From assembly GCF_001685485.1 (NCBI RefSeq), contig NZ_BDEL01000001.1:806001-870000 (forward strand): a DNA stretch of 64,000 bases. The letters are read 5' to 3'. The notes under the pieces were generated by a model. The model worked only from the letters and a program-made list of their open reading frames with translations, did not search any database and was not told the origin of the DNA. Positions 18,027-27,800 of the stretch are shown piece by piece (the first letter of the stretch is position 1; each line of letters starts with the position of its first letter). Origin of the DNA: Formosa haliotis (GTDB taxonomy: Bacteria; Bacteroidota; Bacteroidia; Flavobacteriales; Flavobacteriaceae). The translations under genes were made by a program, and so were the position numbers.

Positions 18027-19466
18027 TCACCCATTAATAAATCCTATCTCTCTGTAAACCTTTTCATAATTAAATTTTAATTGCTCTTCAGTTACATTTT
18101 CTGTACAATCGGGTAAGGCTTTTATAATACGTTGATACTTAAGGCGGACTTTTCTATCCTTACCATCAGCAAAAGCAATAAACTCACCTTGTTTCAGTCT
18201 AAAAAATATACTAGCACGACGTTTAGATACTTCGCGTTCCCCTTTTGTGATACGACTCTCCATACTTAAACCACTATTTTGGCTAACACTTCTTGTTGCC
18301 ACTTTAATCATTTCGAAAAAATGTTCATAATACCTAGCCGTATCTGGATCGTTGACTTTTCCAAAAAACTGATAAGAGAGATTGGACAAAATTGCTTTAC
18401 TCGCTTTATCTCCATAAAGAATATCATTTTGAATCTTATCCTGCATCACATAAATTGTTGACACATCAAAACTTCTTAAAGTGGCAGGTATACGTGGCAT
18501 ATTTAATAGTTTAATAGTAGGAGCTTCCTCCATCAAAACAAAAGAGGACCTTCTGTGTCGTTCACTCATCTGCTTCACAATAGTATGCATAATTGTCGCT
18601 ATGATGGGTGCGTATGCAGATTCGTATTTCGGATTATTTACAACAGATATAACTGAAGGATTTCTATCTGAATTGATATCTAAAGGCACTTCATCTTCAG
18701 ATAACACCATAAATATTTTGTGTGAGCTAATTTTTTTAAAAGCATTAGATAACGTACTCTTTATCCCCGCTGTTTGTTTTTCGGATTCTATGCCGTTTAT
18801 AAAAGCACTAGCCATACTTTTAGCCGTTAAATTTGTACTTAGAAAAGCAATTAGCCTCTTAGTCGTTAAGCTTTGAAACAACGCAATGATATGTGGCAAC
18901 GTACATAGTTTCGGATAATCGGTTTTCATTTTCCAGATCATGCCTGCTAACAAACCTTCAACAGCATCATTAAAAAAGCGAGAAGTCGCATTAGTCTCAC
19001 CATGTACCTCTAATAAATTTTCGATGAGTACCCGAGAAAGTTCATTCACACTTTCTTCGTTTGGCAGATATCTAGGTGCTATGGGATTAACTTTATTATA
19101 TATTGTATCAAAAGAGACCGTATAAAAGTTTAAATCTGACTGTGCTTTAAAAAGCGGATACGCTATTTCAGTAAGTTCAAAATGTTTATAATCGTGAATA
19201 ACTCCACAAAAATTATATTTACTAAAATGCTGCAATAAATTATACACTACACTTTCCGTTTTACCACTTCCTGCAGATCCGATAATGGAAACACCTCGTT
19301 TAATATTTTCTATATTAAAACGACCTGAGTTTAATTTAAAGATAACCCTATACTTTTTATCTAAAGCTTTAGATTCTGATTTAAACAAACCTATATATAG
19401 TAAAATTAGCATCACTAGTGCAGGTATAAGTACAAATAAAACTATATGTGGGAGTGAGTTTATCAT
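18027..19466 (-). CDS. MobC/TraG-type coupling protein (VirD4-like ATPase)
   Basis: A 479-aa protein with an N-terminal membrane helix (about 6-28, LFVLIPALVMLILLYIGLF) and a VirD4-like ATPase domain. Walker A is IGSAGSGKTE (about 62-71); Walker B is FVLMEEAP (about 310-317); FDVSTIYVMQDKIQND follows as in other coupling proteins. It would carry the relaxase-DNA complex to a conjugation channel provided by a helper element. It overlaps the relaxase gene by 4 nt and completes the BfmA-relaxase-coupling set of Bacteroidota mobilizable elements. Confidence 0.85.
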   Translation of the reverse strand: MINSLPHIVLFVLIPALVMLILLYIGLFKSESKALDKKYRVIFKLNSGRFNIENIKRGVSIIGSAGSGKTESVVYNLLQHFSKYNFCGVIHDYKHFELTEIAYPLFKAQSDLNFYTVSFDTIYNKVNPIAPRYLPNEESVNELSRVLIENLLEVHGETNATSRFFNDAVEGLLAGMIWKMKTDYPKLCTLPHIIALFQSLTTKRLIAFLSTNLTAKSMASAFINGIESEKQTAGIKSTLSNAFKKISSHKIFMVLSEDEVPLDINSDRNPSVISVVNNPKYESAYAPIIATIMHTIVKQMSERHRRSSFVLMEEAPTIKLLNMPRIPATLRSFDVSTIYVMQDKIQNDILYGDKASKAILSNLSYQFFGKVNDPDTARYYEHFFEMIKVATRSVSQNSGLSMESRITKGEREVSKRRASIFFRLKQGEFIAFADGKDRKVRLKYQRIIKALPDCTENVTEEQLKFNYEKVYREIGFING

Positions 19467-20497
19467 ATAGAAATAGATCCAGAATTCAGCGCTCTTGTTA
19501 TTCCCTGTTTCATTTTATTTATGGTTTTAAGTACCAATTGAGTCTGACTAGTTGGAACATTAAGTATGGGAACAGATACCCCAGCCTGAGATAATAATTT
19601 AAAAGCGATAGCTTTTTCATTATTTGGTAAGCCTATTAAAGAGGCATAATAACGTTGTGGATTTTTAGTTAATAACTTCTTCGACTGATATGTTTCTACA
19701 AAATTACGATCATATTTAAACTGTCCATCAAAACGCTTTTCTGCCTGTCCAAAAAACTGGTCCCGATCAAATCCACGTTTTACGGTCTTACCATTAAATT
19801 TCACTTCGGAGGCTTTATATTTACTACCAGGAGACAAACTATACCGATTAGATTGATCCTTTCGACTTACAATAATATGAATGTGTGACTGCTCCCCTAC
19901 TTTAGCCATACCTTGTGTAATCATTATACCATTGATTTTATGAGGAGCTTCATGCTCCAAATTTTTAATTTGTTTGTGCTTTTTATCTATATCCCCGACT
20001 AGCTTACCACTTTCTATTTTTTGTATATCGTTCCTGAGTTTTACAATTTCTTTATAGTAAGGTGCATTTTCCTTAATCGCTTTATCTGTGCCTTTATAAG
20101 TCCGCTCATGTTCAATTTTAGCATAATATTTAATATCCTGAATACGTATGGGTTTTCCTTCTATTTCTCTGTTAAACGCTTTAGCATAATCCTCCATAAT
20201 CGTTTTGGTATACATTTTTAATTTTTCAGTATCATTTTTAATATGTTTTAATTCTGATTTACTAGGATTTACTGTTATGGAATAAAATCGAGGTTCATTT
20301 TTCTTCAGTTTGGATGTATTCCCATCAATATCTTTTATAACATCTTTAGCTAGAAATTCATCACCTTGTTGATTAAAAAAGTACTCCGTTTCTTCAAGCG
20401 GTTTATTCTCATTCTCTTTTTCTAAATAAGCCACAAAATCAGATACAGAACTACTATAACTCTCACCAATTTTCTGCGCGGTTATTGTAATGTACAT
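19463..20497 (-). CDS. DUF5712 (MobB-type) relaxase
   Basis: A 344-aa mobilization relaxase of the Bacteroidota MobB type. It starts MYITITAQKIG, has ARFYSITVNPS-like text (PRFYSITVNPS, about 90) and the histidine cluster QSHIHIIVSRKD (about 204-215), which is the metal-binding patch of HUH-like relaxases. It should nick the oriT that lies upstream of bfmA. The start overlaps the bfmA stop by 35 nt, showing close coupling. The C-terminus (NPQRYYASLIGLPNNEKAIAFKLLSQAG) probably contacts DNA or the coupling protein. Intact and of usual length. Confidence 0.85.
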   Translation of the reverse strand: MYITITAQKIGESYSSSVSDFVAYLEKENENKPLEETEYFFNQQGDEFLAKDVIKDIDGNTSKLKKNEPRFYSITVNPSKSELKHIKNDTEKLKMYTKTIMEDYAKAFNREIEGKPIRIQDIKYYAKIEHERTYKGTDKAIKENAPYYKEIVKLRNDIQKIESGKLVGDIDKKHKQIKNLEHEAPHKINGIMITQGMAKVGEQSHIHIIVSRKDQSNRYSLSPGSKYKASEVKFNGKTVKRGFDRDQFFGQAEKRFDGQFKYDRNFVETYQSKKLLTKNPQRYYASLIGLPNNEKAIAFKLLSQAGVSVPILNVPTSQTQLVLKTINKMKQGITRALNSGSISI

Positions 20498-21038
20498 GAT
20501 CTATATTGTTTTTAATGCGTTCTATATCTTCTTTGCTTAAATTGAGTCGATAATATCCTACCCCAAAATTATTCCTTACATACTTCAATTTTTCAAGCAT
20601 TAATTGGGTGTCCGATTTGAGATTCTGATAGTGTTTCTGACTGTCCTTATACTGCTTTTGATAATACTCTAGCTCCTCATTTTCTGTAATAAGCTCCTGA
20701 GGTTTAAATTCAATTTGATCTTCTTTTTCTTGTTGTGCACTAACTTCAAATAACCGTTTTATTAAGAAAGCTGTCGGTTCTGTTTGTTGTTTTTCAATTG
20801 ATTTTATAATAGCTATAAGGGCGTTAAAACGTTTTTTCATTTGAAACTTTAAACTCGTAATAGTTTCCCCAAAACGTTCAGAAGGACTAATCTCATTGGT
20901 TTCAAAAAATAAAATCATATCTAGTAAACTAAGCGATTGCGACTTTCCATAATGCTTACAGAACCGTCTAAACTTCCTAGCTACTGAAGATTTCAGTTTA
21001 AATGTTACAAACCTTTCTTTTTCAAACCCCTCATCCAT
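20463..21038 (-). CDS. BfmA/BtgA-family mobilization protein
   Basis: A 191-aa accessory mobilization protein. The N-terminus (ERFVTFKLKSSVARKFRRFCKHYGKSQSLSLLDMILFFE) is the family's ribbon-helix-helix-like DNA-binding region; residues 85-165 are a long charged coiled coil. BfmA/BtgA proteins bind oriT and help the relaxase to nick it. The start at 21038 sits in the left arm of an inverted repeat (21038-21093), suggesting autoregulation. It is the first gene of the bfmA-relaxase-coupling operon. Length fits the family. Confidence 0.85.
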   Translation of the reverse strand: MDEGFEKERFVTFKLKSSVARKFRRFCKHYGKSQSLSLLDMILFFETNEISPSERFGETITSLKFQMKKRFNALIAIIKSIEKQQTEPTAFLIKRLFEVSAQQEKEDQIEFKPQELITENEELEYYQKQYKDSQKHYQNLKSDTQLMLEKLKYVRNNFGVGYYRLNLSKEDIERIKNNIDHVHYNNRAENW

Positions 21039-21093
21039 TTTTTAGTAAAAATTTATTGATTTTACTGGGCTGAACTGATTTTTTACTAAAAAA
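21038..21093 (-). promoter_or_regulatory. Inverted repeat at the bfmA start
   Basis: Left arm 21038-21051 and right arm 21079-21093 match over 14 bp (TTTTTTAGTAAAAA and its complement). The left arm begins at the bfmA start codon. A DNA-binding mobilization protein or repressor acting here would control the mobilization operon. AT-rich arms reduce specificity, so confidence is limited. Confidence 0.4.
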
Positions 21094-21151
21094 CCAAGAT
21101 TACTGCCATGTACCATATTCTAACAACCCCCTATAAACAAAGGGATAACAG

Positions 21152-21219
21152 CGAAATCGAACCCCGTAACATCGCGCAGCGTGTTACCCTCTTGCTATTC
21201 GATTTCGTCCCGTAGGGAC
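21152..21219. other. Candidate origin of transfer (oriT)
   Basis: A nested set of inverted repeats in otherwise non-coding DNA upstream of bfmA: outer arms CGAAATCGAA (21152-21161) and TTCGATTTCG (21198-21207), inner hairpin GTAACA...TGTTAC (21166-21187) with a CGC/GCG core, and a separate hairpin GTCCC-GTA-GGGAC (21207-21219). It is locally G+C-rich. Position next to the mobilization genes and the hairpin set are what an oriT with its nick region should look like. A 14-nt part (21178-21191) recurs at 31104. No nick site can be fixed by eye. Confidence 0.6.
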
Positions 21220-21420
21220 AAAATTTTCATACACTTTTAACTCTCAAAATAATTGAGATCTTACACCGTATGCGTTCGTCTCAAGGTATTATATTATGAA
21301 GAAAACCAAAAAACTAGATTGTTCTCAATTACACTGATTTAAAATTAAACCATATGAATTTTCAAAATCTATACAATTTGAAATGCAATTTGAATTTAAC
21401 TTATGAAAACTATGACATAA

Positions 21421-21449
21421 AAAAACCTCTGGAGAAACCAGAGGCTTTA
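21421..21449 (-). terminator. Intrinsic terminator behind the JAB/RadC-like gene
   Basis: Perfect 7-bp stem CCTCTGG/CCAGAGG (21427-21433, 21439-21445) with a 5-nt loop, followed on the minus strand by a T run. It lies 25 bp downstream of the stop of the minus-strand RadC-like gene. Confidence 0.85.
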
Positions 21450-21473
21450 ATAGTATAATACTAAAATTATAAA

Positions 21474-21917
21474 TTATAAGATACCATTATCGGCAAAACT
21501 ATAATACGCTCCATTTGGAACAATAATTATATGATCCAATACTTTAATATCTAGAAACGTGGCCGCCTCTTTAATTTTACGTGTAATCTGTTTATCCGCT
21601 TCACTCGGTTTTAATTTACTACTCGGGTGATTATGAGCTAAAATAATGGCAGTACTCACCGATTTTAAAACTATGGCAAACAGGATCCGAATATCTACTA
21701 AAGTTCCGGTAATTCCTCCCGTTGAAAGTTCATAAACCCCTTTAACTTTGTTGGAATTATTTAAAAGAAGAATTTTAAAAGATTCGTGCAATCCTATAGT
21801 ATCCTTATCCCAGTTATCATATAATATATTGCAAGCATCCTGCGAGCAACCAATTGAAAAAGAAGCTTTTAATTTCTCTTTATAACGTACCTGAATTTCA
21901 TTAACTTTGCTTTTCAT
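21474..21917 (-). CDS. RadC-like JAB-domain protein
   Basis: A 147-aa JAB/MPN protein with the complete JAMM metal motif AHNHPSSKLKPSEAD (about 92-106) and the preceding STGGITGTLVDIRILFAIVLKS. It is the short form that lacks the helix-hairpin-helix of full RadC and is common on plasmids, prophages and conjugative or mobilizable elements, where its biochemical role is unsettled (possible peptidase or nuclease helper). It stands between SSB and the mobilization operon, each with its own terminator. The start at 21917 gives MKSKVNEIQVRYK. Confidence 0.9.
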   Translation of the reverse strand: MKSKVNEIQVRYKEKLKASFSIGCSQDACNILYDNWDKDTIGLHESFKILLLNNSNKVKGVYELSTGGITGTLVDIRILFAIVLKSVSTAIILAHNHPSSKLKPSEADKQITRKIKEAATFLDIKVLDHIIIVPNGAYYSFADNGIL

Positions 21918-21950
21918 ATGTTTGGATTTAAAAGTTTAAACGTTAATTAA

Positions 21951-21985
21951 AAAAGGGTGCTAGGATAAAGGGAGCACCCTTTTAT
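21951..21985 (-). terminator. Intrinsic terminator behind ssb
   Basis: Perfect 10-bp stem AAAAGGGTGC (21951-21960) with GCACCCTTTT (21974-21983). Reading on the minus strand the second arm ends in a T run. It sits directly behind the ssb stop at 21992. Confidence 0.85.
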
Positions 21986-21991
21986 TTAAAA

Positions 21992-22324
21992 TTAGGCTCC
22001 TAGAAGAAGGATTTCACTAATTGTAATTTCTGTAACGTATCGTTTTACGCCGTCTTTGTCTTCATAACTTCGAGAAGATAGTTTCCCCTCAATAGCTAGT
22101 TCTCTTCCTGTAAACACATATTCCTCAATAATATCGGCTTTTTTACCCCAAGCAATTAAATTATGCCAGCTGGTGTTGGTATGCTTTTCGCCTTTCTTAT
22201 TACTGTAATGTTCATTAGTTGCCAATGATATACGGGCTAACTTTTTTCCGTCTTCTAAAATGGTAATACTTGGTTCTTGTCCTACATTACCAATTAATTG
22301 CACTCTGTTTTTAATTGTACTCAT
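21992..22324 (-). CDS. ssb: Single-stranded DNA-binding protein (element-borne)
   Basis: A 110-aa OB-fold protein with the SSB pattern: MSTIKNRVQLIGNVGQEPSI, KLARISLATNEHYSNKKGE, SWHNLIAWGKKADIIEEYV, GRELAIEGKLSSRSYEDKDG. It lacks the long acidic tail that ends in DIPF in housekeeping SSBs, which fits a mobile-element copy that coats single-stranded DNA during transfer or repair. It has its own terminator and faces away from the CRISPR array. The start ATG at 22324 is the only one that preserves the first beta strand. Confidence 0.92.
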   Translation of the reverse strand: MSTIKNRVQLIGNVGQEPSITILEDGKKLARISLATNEHYSNKKGEKHTNTSWHNLIAWGKKADIIEEYVFTGRELAIEGKLSSRSYEDKDGVKRYVTEITISEILLLGA

Positions 22325-22842
22325 GATTGAAAAATTTAAAAGGTTAATAAATACCCCTTAGTTTTTAAGTTTTAATGTGATGTAAATTTTAAGGGGTGCT
22401 TTGTATACTTCTCTCTAAAAGAGAACCATGTTTGAGGTAGGTTTTGTCAAGGCTTTTAGTGAAAGTTCAGGAGTGTCTGCTACGTAGTAAAATCCTTGGA
22501 TTTTCAAGGCTGTAGAAACCTTAAGTTTTGCTAAAATTTACTTGGTCTTGACAAGTTCTACTATAGCCTTAGCCCTTCTTTTGAAATATTCAATACCACA
22601 GGTGTACGGAAAGTTAAGCATGGGGTATTTAAAATTTCAAATTAGAAGTGGCTTTGGCTATGCCTGGTTTTTGTTGTACCAAAAACCAACAAAGGCCTCA
22701 AACATTATAAACCCCTTAAAATGATTTGACAAGTCCTGAATTTTTATGATGAATCGCGGAAAGCCCCGAGAAGGCTTTTCCGATACAGCAGTTAAGAAAA
22801 TTTAGGGGTTGACTTCCTAATTCTTTTTTAATCAAATTTATG
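22325..22842. other. Non-coding stretch ahead of the CRISPR array
   Basis: No gene is convincing here. It contains several inverted repeats: TGGTTTTTG (22665-22673) with CAAAAACCA (22680-22688), and GGAAAGCC with GGCTTTTCC near 22755-22782, plus TTGTCAAGG/CTTGACAAG-like halves between 22445 and 22560. A 60-codon frame at 22542-22724 has no recognisable family. The array's flanking sequence, and any leader, must lie within this stretch or behind cas2. Confidence 0.35.
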
Positions 22843-23418
22843 GTTGTGAACTGCTTTCAGATTACTATTTTAGTAGATGATTCACAGGTGCGAGTTCTTA
22901 AGTCCAGCTGGTGTAAATGTTGTGAATTGCTTTCAGATTACTATTTTAGTAGATGATTCACAGGATTTGCCACATTTCCAGAAAACATTAGGCGTTGTGA
23001 ATTGCTTTCAGATTACTATTTTAGTAGATGATTCACAGGCATGATGCGGATAAAATAGAGGTCTGGTTGGTTGTGAATTGCTTTCAGATTACTATTTTAG
23101 TAGATGATTCACAGGGACTAGGTGAAGCGGCCAATCAACGTATTAGTTGTGAATTGCTTTCAGATTACTATTTTAGTAGATGATTCACAGGAACAGCCGA
23201 AAACTAAAAACCTTTATGCTGGTTGTGAATTGCTTTCAGATTACTATTTTAGTAGATGATTCACAGGAAAAGTTGTAAAACAGGTTCCATTGCTTGGGTT
23301 GTGAATTGCTTTCAGATTACTATTTTAGTAGATGATTCACAGGTTTCGCTTAATAGGTTACGCATGGTTACGGTTGTGAATTGCTTTCAGATTACTATTT
23401 TAGTAGATGATTCACAGG
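22843..23418 (+). CRISPR. Type II-C CRISPR array, 8 repeats and 7 spacers
   Basis: Eight 46-nt repeats start at 22843, 22919, 22994, 23070, 23146, 23222, 23298 and 23373; each begins GTTGTGAATTGCTTTCAG and ends GATGATTCACAGG. Spacers are 29-30 nt. The first repeat differs by one base (position 9, T to C); the others are the same by eye. The 5' part of the repeat is complementary to the anti-repeat of the tracrRNA at 29408-29424, so crRNAs are made in the plus direction, toward cas2. Inside each repeat TTG (2-4) and TATTTTAG (24-31) are 19 nt apart, a near match to the Bacteroidota promoter, suggesting that every repeat can start its own crRNA as in other II-C systems. Confidence 0.97.
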
Positions 23419-23445
23419 ATACCAACCACAAACAACTGGTATCCT
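23416..23445 (+). terminator. Hairpin at the end of the CRISPR array
   Basis: AGGATACCA (23416-23424), whose first three bases are the end of the last repeat, pairs perfectly with TGGTATCCT (23437-23445) and is followed by GTTTATT. It could end the plus-strand crRNA transcript before it runs into the opposing cas2 gene. The T run is weak. Confidence 0.45.
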
Positions 23446-23527
23446 GTTTATTAACCACAATATTAGAAATTAAAAATATTTACTATTCTTTAATTTCTAA
23501 TAACTGATTATCTGACTTTCAACAATC

Positions 23528-24804
<1,277 letters not shown>

Positions 24805-24807
24805 TGT

Positions 24808-27800
24808 TTAGAATTTCCAAGTTATTGAACCATCTAAATTCATTTCAAAATCTTTTTCTTCAATAGCAAAATTCCAGCCATTTGCTGTAATTCTTAAAAG
24901 AGGAGTGTACTCTGCAAAATTCATTGAGGAAGATTCTTTATACTCTTTTTTGATATCAGTGGTGCTCCCTGAAATTAAATGATGTTTTAATCTTATTCTT
25001 CCATCATTTTCAAAAATGTACATCTTATACAAACGTTCAGAAAGTTCTTTATCACTAAGCTCTTTTAACTCTTCTAAGCTTTCCTTATAAAAAACAGCCT
25101 TTTGACCCGATTTTAAAACAGTATATAGTGGAAGTTGATACTTTTTCTTTTGAATAGAATTAAAATGGGGAATTTCAAAAAAATCTTTTTCCTCTTTTAT
25201 ACTATCTTTCATTTTTGCTAAATCGTAAATACCGATAATGTTAATAGCTCGTTCTTCCTTTCCTTTTATTTTACCCTTATAAAAAAGACAAAATACATTT
25301 TCACCATTTTGCGCATAAGTGGTTTGTTTATATTCTTTATCAGAAGCAAAATCATGTGTATGTGGACTTACCGCAGTAGTATGTTTTAATCTTTCAAAAC
25401 ACCTAATATGCCTTATTTTATTAACCTTTTCTCCCTTTTTATCCAGCATATAAATACCTTTTTCTAAAGCATCTTTAAAACTTCCCGCTTCTTCAACTTG
25501 TTTTGCAATCATTTGAAATAAAGCTTTATCTACAATAACTTTTTCAACATCTGCTAAATTTTTAAAACCTGGTGAAGCAGCATCTTTAGCGTAGACTAGT
25601 GGTTTTCTTACGACAAGTTTGATTTCGTCTTCTAATACCATGTTCTTTTCCTCATCAAAAACAATGGTATTATCTTCATTACGTTTGGCTTGTTTTATAG
25701 CTCCATACAAAGACTCTCCATGTAATTGTCCGCGAATACTATCTCCTTTTGCCCACTTGGTAATCTTATTATATCTTTCATCTAATTTGTATTGCCATTT
25801 TCCTTTTTCATCTTTGTATTTTATATAATCTACCTCACCACGTTTCCTAACTTTTTTAAAGGTTTGGCTTAAAGTCCGTGGCTCAGTTAAATTATTGATA
25901 AGAGATTCTTCTTCAATTTGCTTAATGTAATAAGGTTTAAAGTCTTCCCAATCTATCGGTTGTTCGTGATGTATATACCTAAAGTTTTCTTCTTTTTTAA
26001 GTTGATATTCCTTAACGATCCTATCACGATGCTCTGGTTTAGGTATTAACGTTAATATAGCACCGTCCATGGCATGATGACTGTGTTTCATTCGGTCTTT
26101 TTTATCATCTAAAAATTTAACATTAAAAACTTCTTTAAAAATATCTACCACTGCGCCTTTTTGAACCTCAACACGATTAAACACAGTTCGTAAATAAGGC
26201 ACAGCGTATTTAGTCATGATTTGAGTATCTCGTAACTGACTATTTTTCCAACTCGCTTTATATTCTTCAATAGTAAAAGTTTGTAGTTTTTGTTTTAAAT
26301 AATCCAGTTTGAATTTTAAGAGATGTCTTTGCTGAATTTTATAATCTTTAGCGTCTTTATTATCTATATAACTTAGATTTTTTAATCCATCTAACTGTTT
26401 TTCTAAATCAGCTATTTTAGCCCATTTTTCAACAACTATTTCTTTTTCAACTTTACCCCTTTTTATTTTCTTTTTGTAAAAAGTTCGTTTTCCAAAAATG
26501 CTTTCAATATTTTTTATAACAGGCTCAATTGATTTCCCATTAAAAGTTGAAGCTTCTTTATAATTATTAAGTTGTGAAGGAAATCTTTTTCCTTTAATCA
26601 GGTTGTTGAAATCTTTATTTGCTAGACTTAAATTCTTTAACTCACTATCAAAACTGATACTTGCTGGAATGGTATGTTCAATATCGTAATGCTCCCCATT
26701 AAGTACATCGCACATATTAATGGTTTCTCCTGTGTAAAGGCATTTCCTATCTTGCTCTTCCCAAAGACGAATTTTGCGCAATAGCGATTTATCATTAACA
26801 TCAAAACTAGTGCTACATTCTTTATTGATTTCCTCTATTCGTTTTTTAAAAGACTCGTTTTCTCGCTCACGTTCATTTTGCCATTTTTCAAGAGCTTTTC
26901 TATAGTTGGCATTGTTTAGTTCTCGAGCAATTTCAACCACAACACGAGTATGAGCATCAATTTGATTGGTTTGCAATAAAAAGTTTAATAATTGTTTTAG
27001 CTTATGCAAACTTTTTAAAGCCATTGGATTTTTAAAGCCTTTACTTATGGGCTCTGGGTCTCCCAATAATTTTAAAGAAATACCCTCGGTTTCTGCCTCT
27101 GGGTATTTATGTAAAAATCTATCTAATTCGGTTTCTTTAATATAAATAGTTTTATTCTTTAAGGAAACTTCTTGATAATCGGACGCATTAGGGTACTTTT
27201 CTTGCTCGGAAGGATGCCATAAAAACTTGATATTTCCATTTGGCACCTGCTCAGGATAATGTTCTTGTAAATATGTAAAAATCTGGTCATGAATTCTAGG
27301 CTGTTCCATAAACCCACCTTTTTTGGCTTGAAGTGGCTTTTGCAAGAACTCCTTAAAGTGTTTTTTTACATAATCTAGATATTTTTTTTGAGTTATATCA
27401 TCTGTCTCCTTCCAAGTTTTTTTACCTAAATTTTCAATAATTTTTTGCTGAATCGAATCTAAATCAGAGACATCCAAATCTTCATTTTCCGAAAGATGAT
27501 AGTCACCCTCAGCAACCAATTCTGCTCTAAAAAGACTATTTAAAACATTGTTGAGTTGTTTTACTGTAGAAGCATGTTCATAAATTCTATCAATTTCATG
27601 AGCAAAATGATTGATAAAATTTTCAGATACTTCGTGCGTTCCTAAAACCTTTTGAAGATTTGCCATGTAAACAGCCTTTGAATAAATAAATCCTTTTTGC
27701 AGATAGGGAAGTATCTTTTTTATCGCTGAAAGACTTAGCGTTGCATACCCCTGCTGTAATCTTATTTTTGAAAATTTTTCAGCTTGTTCTTCAGAAAGTC

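Noticed and set aside
22542..22724. 60-codon frame ahead of the CRISPR array
   Set aside because: No recognisable domain; lies in a stretch full of inverted repeats and looks accidental.
22889..23372. Spacers that target other parts of this window
   Set aside because: No spacer seemed to match any other part of the window when scanned by eye; a proper search is needed to be sure.
23256..23507. 83-codon frame across CRISPR repeats 6-8
   Set aside because: It is only translated repeat sequence (the same peptide VVNCFQITILVDDSQ appears twice).
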